Below are positions 6,218 through 6,989 of a DNA stretch of 6,989 nt, piece by piece. Numbering within the stretch: position 1 is the stretch's first letter; the number at the start of each line of letters is the position of its first letter. A program made the translations under genes and the position numbers. Source of the DNA: Opitutales bacterium (GTDB lineage Bacteria > Verrucomicrobiota > Verrucomicrobiia > Opitutales > UBA9783); NCBI GenBank assembly GCA_017479315.1, contig JAFVCI010000108.1, positions 1 through 6,989 on the forward strand, read 5' to 3'. Below the pieces are notes generated by a model. It did no database searches. It saw nothing but the letters and a program-made list of their open reading frames with translations, and had not been told where the DNA came from.

Positions 6218-6220
6218 TCA
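6218..6220 (-). other. In-frame TGA splitting folK from folP
   Basis: The folK frame runs IDLDL-TGA-LYDDL and continues open, in the same frame and without any indel, into folP and on to the folP stop at 5213. The codons between (6217-6128) encode recognisable HPPK sequence, including LTVPHSELKNRGFF. A single codon therefore interrupts a 438-codon FolKP frame. At this position relatives have a hydrophobic residue (Met in E. coli IDLDIML-type sequence as I recall it). TGA is followed by C, a weak termination context in bacteria. TGA serves as a normal stop in accA and folP nearby. Possible explanations are a nonsense mutation, read-through, reinitiation or a sequencing error. Confidence 0.85.
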
Positions 6221-6529
6221 TAAATCTAAATCGATCTCCCGCGGGCTCCAGCGTGGTGCATTCAAATCGCGACCGCATTCCCCCTCAACCAATTTCAACG
6301 CCGACAGTAAAGACTCGGGTTGCAGGGAAGTTTTTGCGCGCACCACCATATTCAGGTAGGGCTTATCCCACTCCCGCGGCGCATTCGGAAGCAACAGCGC
6401 GGGTGTTTCCAAAATAACCGATGCTTCAATTTGCGTCAGCGCGCACCCGTTCAGAGCTTCAAACGCCCGTTGCAGATAACCCAATCGATGCCCGAGATTG
6501 GAACCGAAAGAAACATAAACCGTATGCAT
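6218..6529 (-). CDS. folK: HPPK (FolK) N-terminal two-thirds, ended by in-frame TGA
   Basis: HPPK transfers pyrophosphate from ATP to 6-hydroxymethyl-7,8-dihydropterin, the step before DHPS. The ORF has 103 residues against about 160 for the family. It has the start VYVSFGSNLGHR (residues 4-15), ETPALLLPNAPREWDKPYLN (41-60), GECGRDLNAPRW (83-94) and PREIDLDL (97-103... ending at the stop), with the two Mg-binding Asp at 100 and 102. The missing C-terminal third (LYDDL, PHSELKNR, HLIAMLNPEL) is encoded in the same frame after the TGA. The LPNAP-x-x-W-x-x-P-(Y/F)-LN form resembles HPPK domains of FolKP fusions. As written the product would lack the PHP-R segment and is likely inactive unless TGA is read through. 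ATG 6529 is preceded by AGGAGAGG, the clearest ribosome binding site in the window, and lies 18 bp after the upstream CoA-transferase stop, so the two are probably one operon. Confidence 0.88.
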   Translation of the reverse strand: MHTVYVSFGSNLGHRLGYLQRAFEALNGCALTQIEASVILETPALLLPNAPREWDKPYLNMVVRAKTSLQPESLLSALKLVEGECGRDLNAPRWSPREIDLDL

Positions 6530-6541
6530 GAAATTTTTTTA

Positions 6542-6549
6542 CCTCTCCT
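6542..6549 (-). promoter_or_regulatory. Ribosome binding site of folK(P)
   Basis: AGGAGAGG on the minus strand, 12 bases before ATG 6529, supports that start. It touches the TAG stop (6550-6548) of the upstream gene, which fits translation in one transcript. The other minus-strand starts in the window lack such a strong site, except glmM, which has GAGG. Confidence 0.7.
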
Positions 6550-6989
6550 ACAACCGAGCATTTCGCATATCGCCCGTTTTTACATACGCATCATAAAACG
6601 CAAACGCCGCCGTTAAATCGTGGCGAATGTGACCGCTTTTCGCACGTCGTAAATAAGCACGAAGCAACGGTTTATAGTCGGGATGCGCACAATTTTCAAC
6701 GATACACAACGCACGTTGTTCGGGAGATTTTCCGCGCAAATCCGCCAATCCCTGCTCGGTGACAATCACATCGACATCGTGTTCCGTCAGATCGATGTGC
6801 GAACAAAAGGGCACGATCGACGAAATTTTTCCGTCTTTTGCCGTTGACGGCAACATAAACACCGAAAGTGCCGCATTGCGCGCAAAATCTCCTGCACCGC
6901 CGATACCGTTCATCACCGATGTCCCCATCACGTGCGTACTGTTCACATTCCCGAAAATATCCGTTTCCAATGCGGCGTTCAGCGCCACA
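6548..6989 (-). CDS. Acetyl-CoA hydrolase/succinate CoA-transferase family protein, C-terminal part (5' end outside window)
   Basis: The last 146 or so codons are present, ending in TAG at 6550-6548; the frame is open to the window edge, and the GTG at 6988 is not a start. The sequence matches the C-terminal domain of the Cat1/AarC/Ach1 class: LNAALETDIFGNVNSTHV, NGIGGAGDFARNA, SSIVPFCSHIDLTEHDVDVIVTEQ in order, then GLADLRGKSPEQRA and NCAHPDYKPLL. This class moves CoA between succinyl-CoA or acetyl-CoA and acetate, propionate or related acids. The exact substrate cannot be told, because the catalytic Glu region is outside the window. The gene is on the folKP strand, 18 bp upstream. The link to folate genes is probably only co-transcription. 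Confidence 0.9.
   Translation of the reverse strand, partial: VALNAALETDIFGNVNSTHVMGTSVMNGIGGAGDFARNAALSVFMLPSTAKDGKISSIVPFCSHIDLTEHDVDVIVTEQGLADLRGKSPEQRALCIVENCAHPDYKPLLRAYLRRAKSGHIRHDLTAAFAFYDAYVKTGDMRNARL

Noticed and set aside
6218..6220. UGA read as Trp or Gly by an alternative genetic code
   Set aside because: accA ends with TGA at its normal length in an ATGA overlap, and folP ends with TGA. Other Trp codons in the genes are TGG. A genome-wide reassignment does not fit.
6190..6220. UGA as selenocysteine with a downstream SECIS
   Set aside because: Only a four-pair TTTG/CAAA hairpin with a UCUG loop lies about 13 bases downstream, too weak for a bacterial SECIS. The position is not a Cys in the HPPK family.

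Overview
The window looks bacterial: compact convergent operons, code-11 reading frames, ATGA gene overlap and intrinsic terminators. The fused HPPK-DHPS architecture beside a COG1478-type gamma-glutamate ligase is a combination I know from Chlamydiota and some intracellular gammaproteobacteria. Together with the accA-glmM pair and moderate GC, it makes me lean to the PVC group (Verrucomicrobiota/Chlamydiota). That placement is an inference and is weak.

Left part (1-1921, plus strand): an unrecognised gene family in tandem. The window opens on the last 26 codons of one member and then holds a complete second member (387-1685) with a predicted Sec signal peptide. Each is followed by the same non-coding block of about 240 bp. 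The core of that block, 135 bp at 97-231 and 1700-1834, is identical base for base, although the sequence on both sides has diverged. The complete copy is preceded by TTGACA running into a homopolymer of 15 A, a candidate phase-variable promoter or start region. The first non-coding copy ends in a relic of the glmM stop codon, which suggests the array grew by duplicating the unit beside glmM.

Right part (1914-6989, minus strand): housekeeping metabolism, convergent with the array. Reading leftwards there is the 3' end of an acetyl-CoA hydrolase/succinate CoA-transferase family gene, folK and folP, a CofE-like gamma-glutamate ligase proposed to serve folate, a 192-bp gap, then accA and glmM overlapping by 4 bp. 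folK and folP lie in one continuous frame, as in a FolKP fusion, but an in-frame TGA splits them directly after the catalytic Asp pair of HPPK. TGA acts as an ordinary stop in accA, in folP and apparently in the first paralogue, so this is not a recoded genome.

How they work together: folK, folP and the ligase would cover pterin pyrophosphorylation, pABA condensation and glutamylation in folate synthesis. accA feeds malonyl-CoA synthesis. glmM makes glucosamine-1-phosphate for UDP-GlcNAc (peptidoglycan and lipid A). The most unusual material is the tandem secreted family with its frozen non-coding element and poly-A switch candidate; the interrupted folKP is second.
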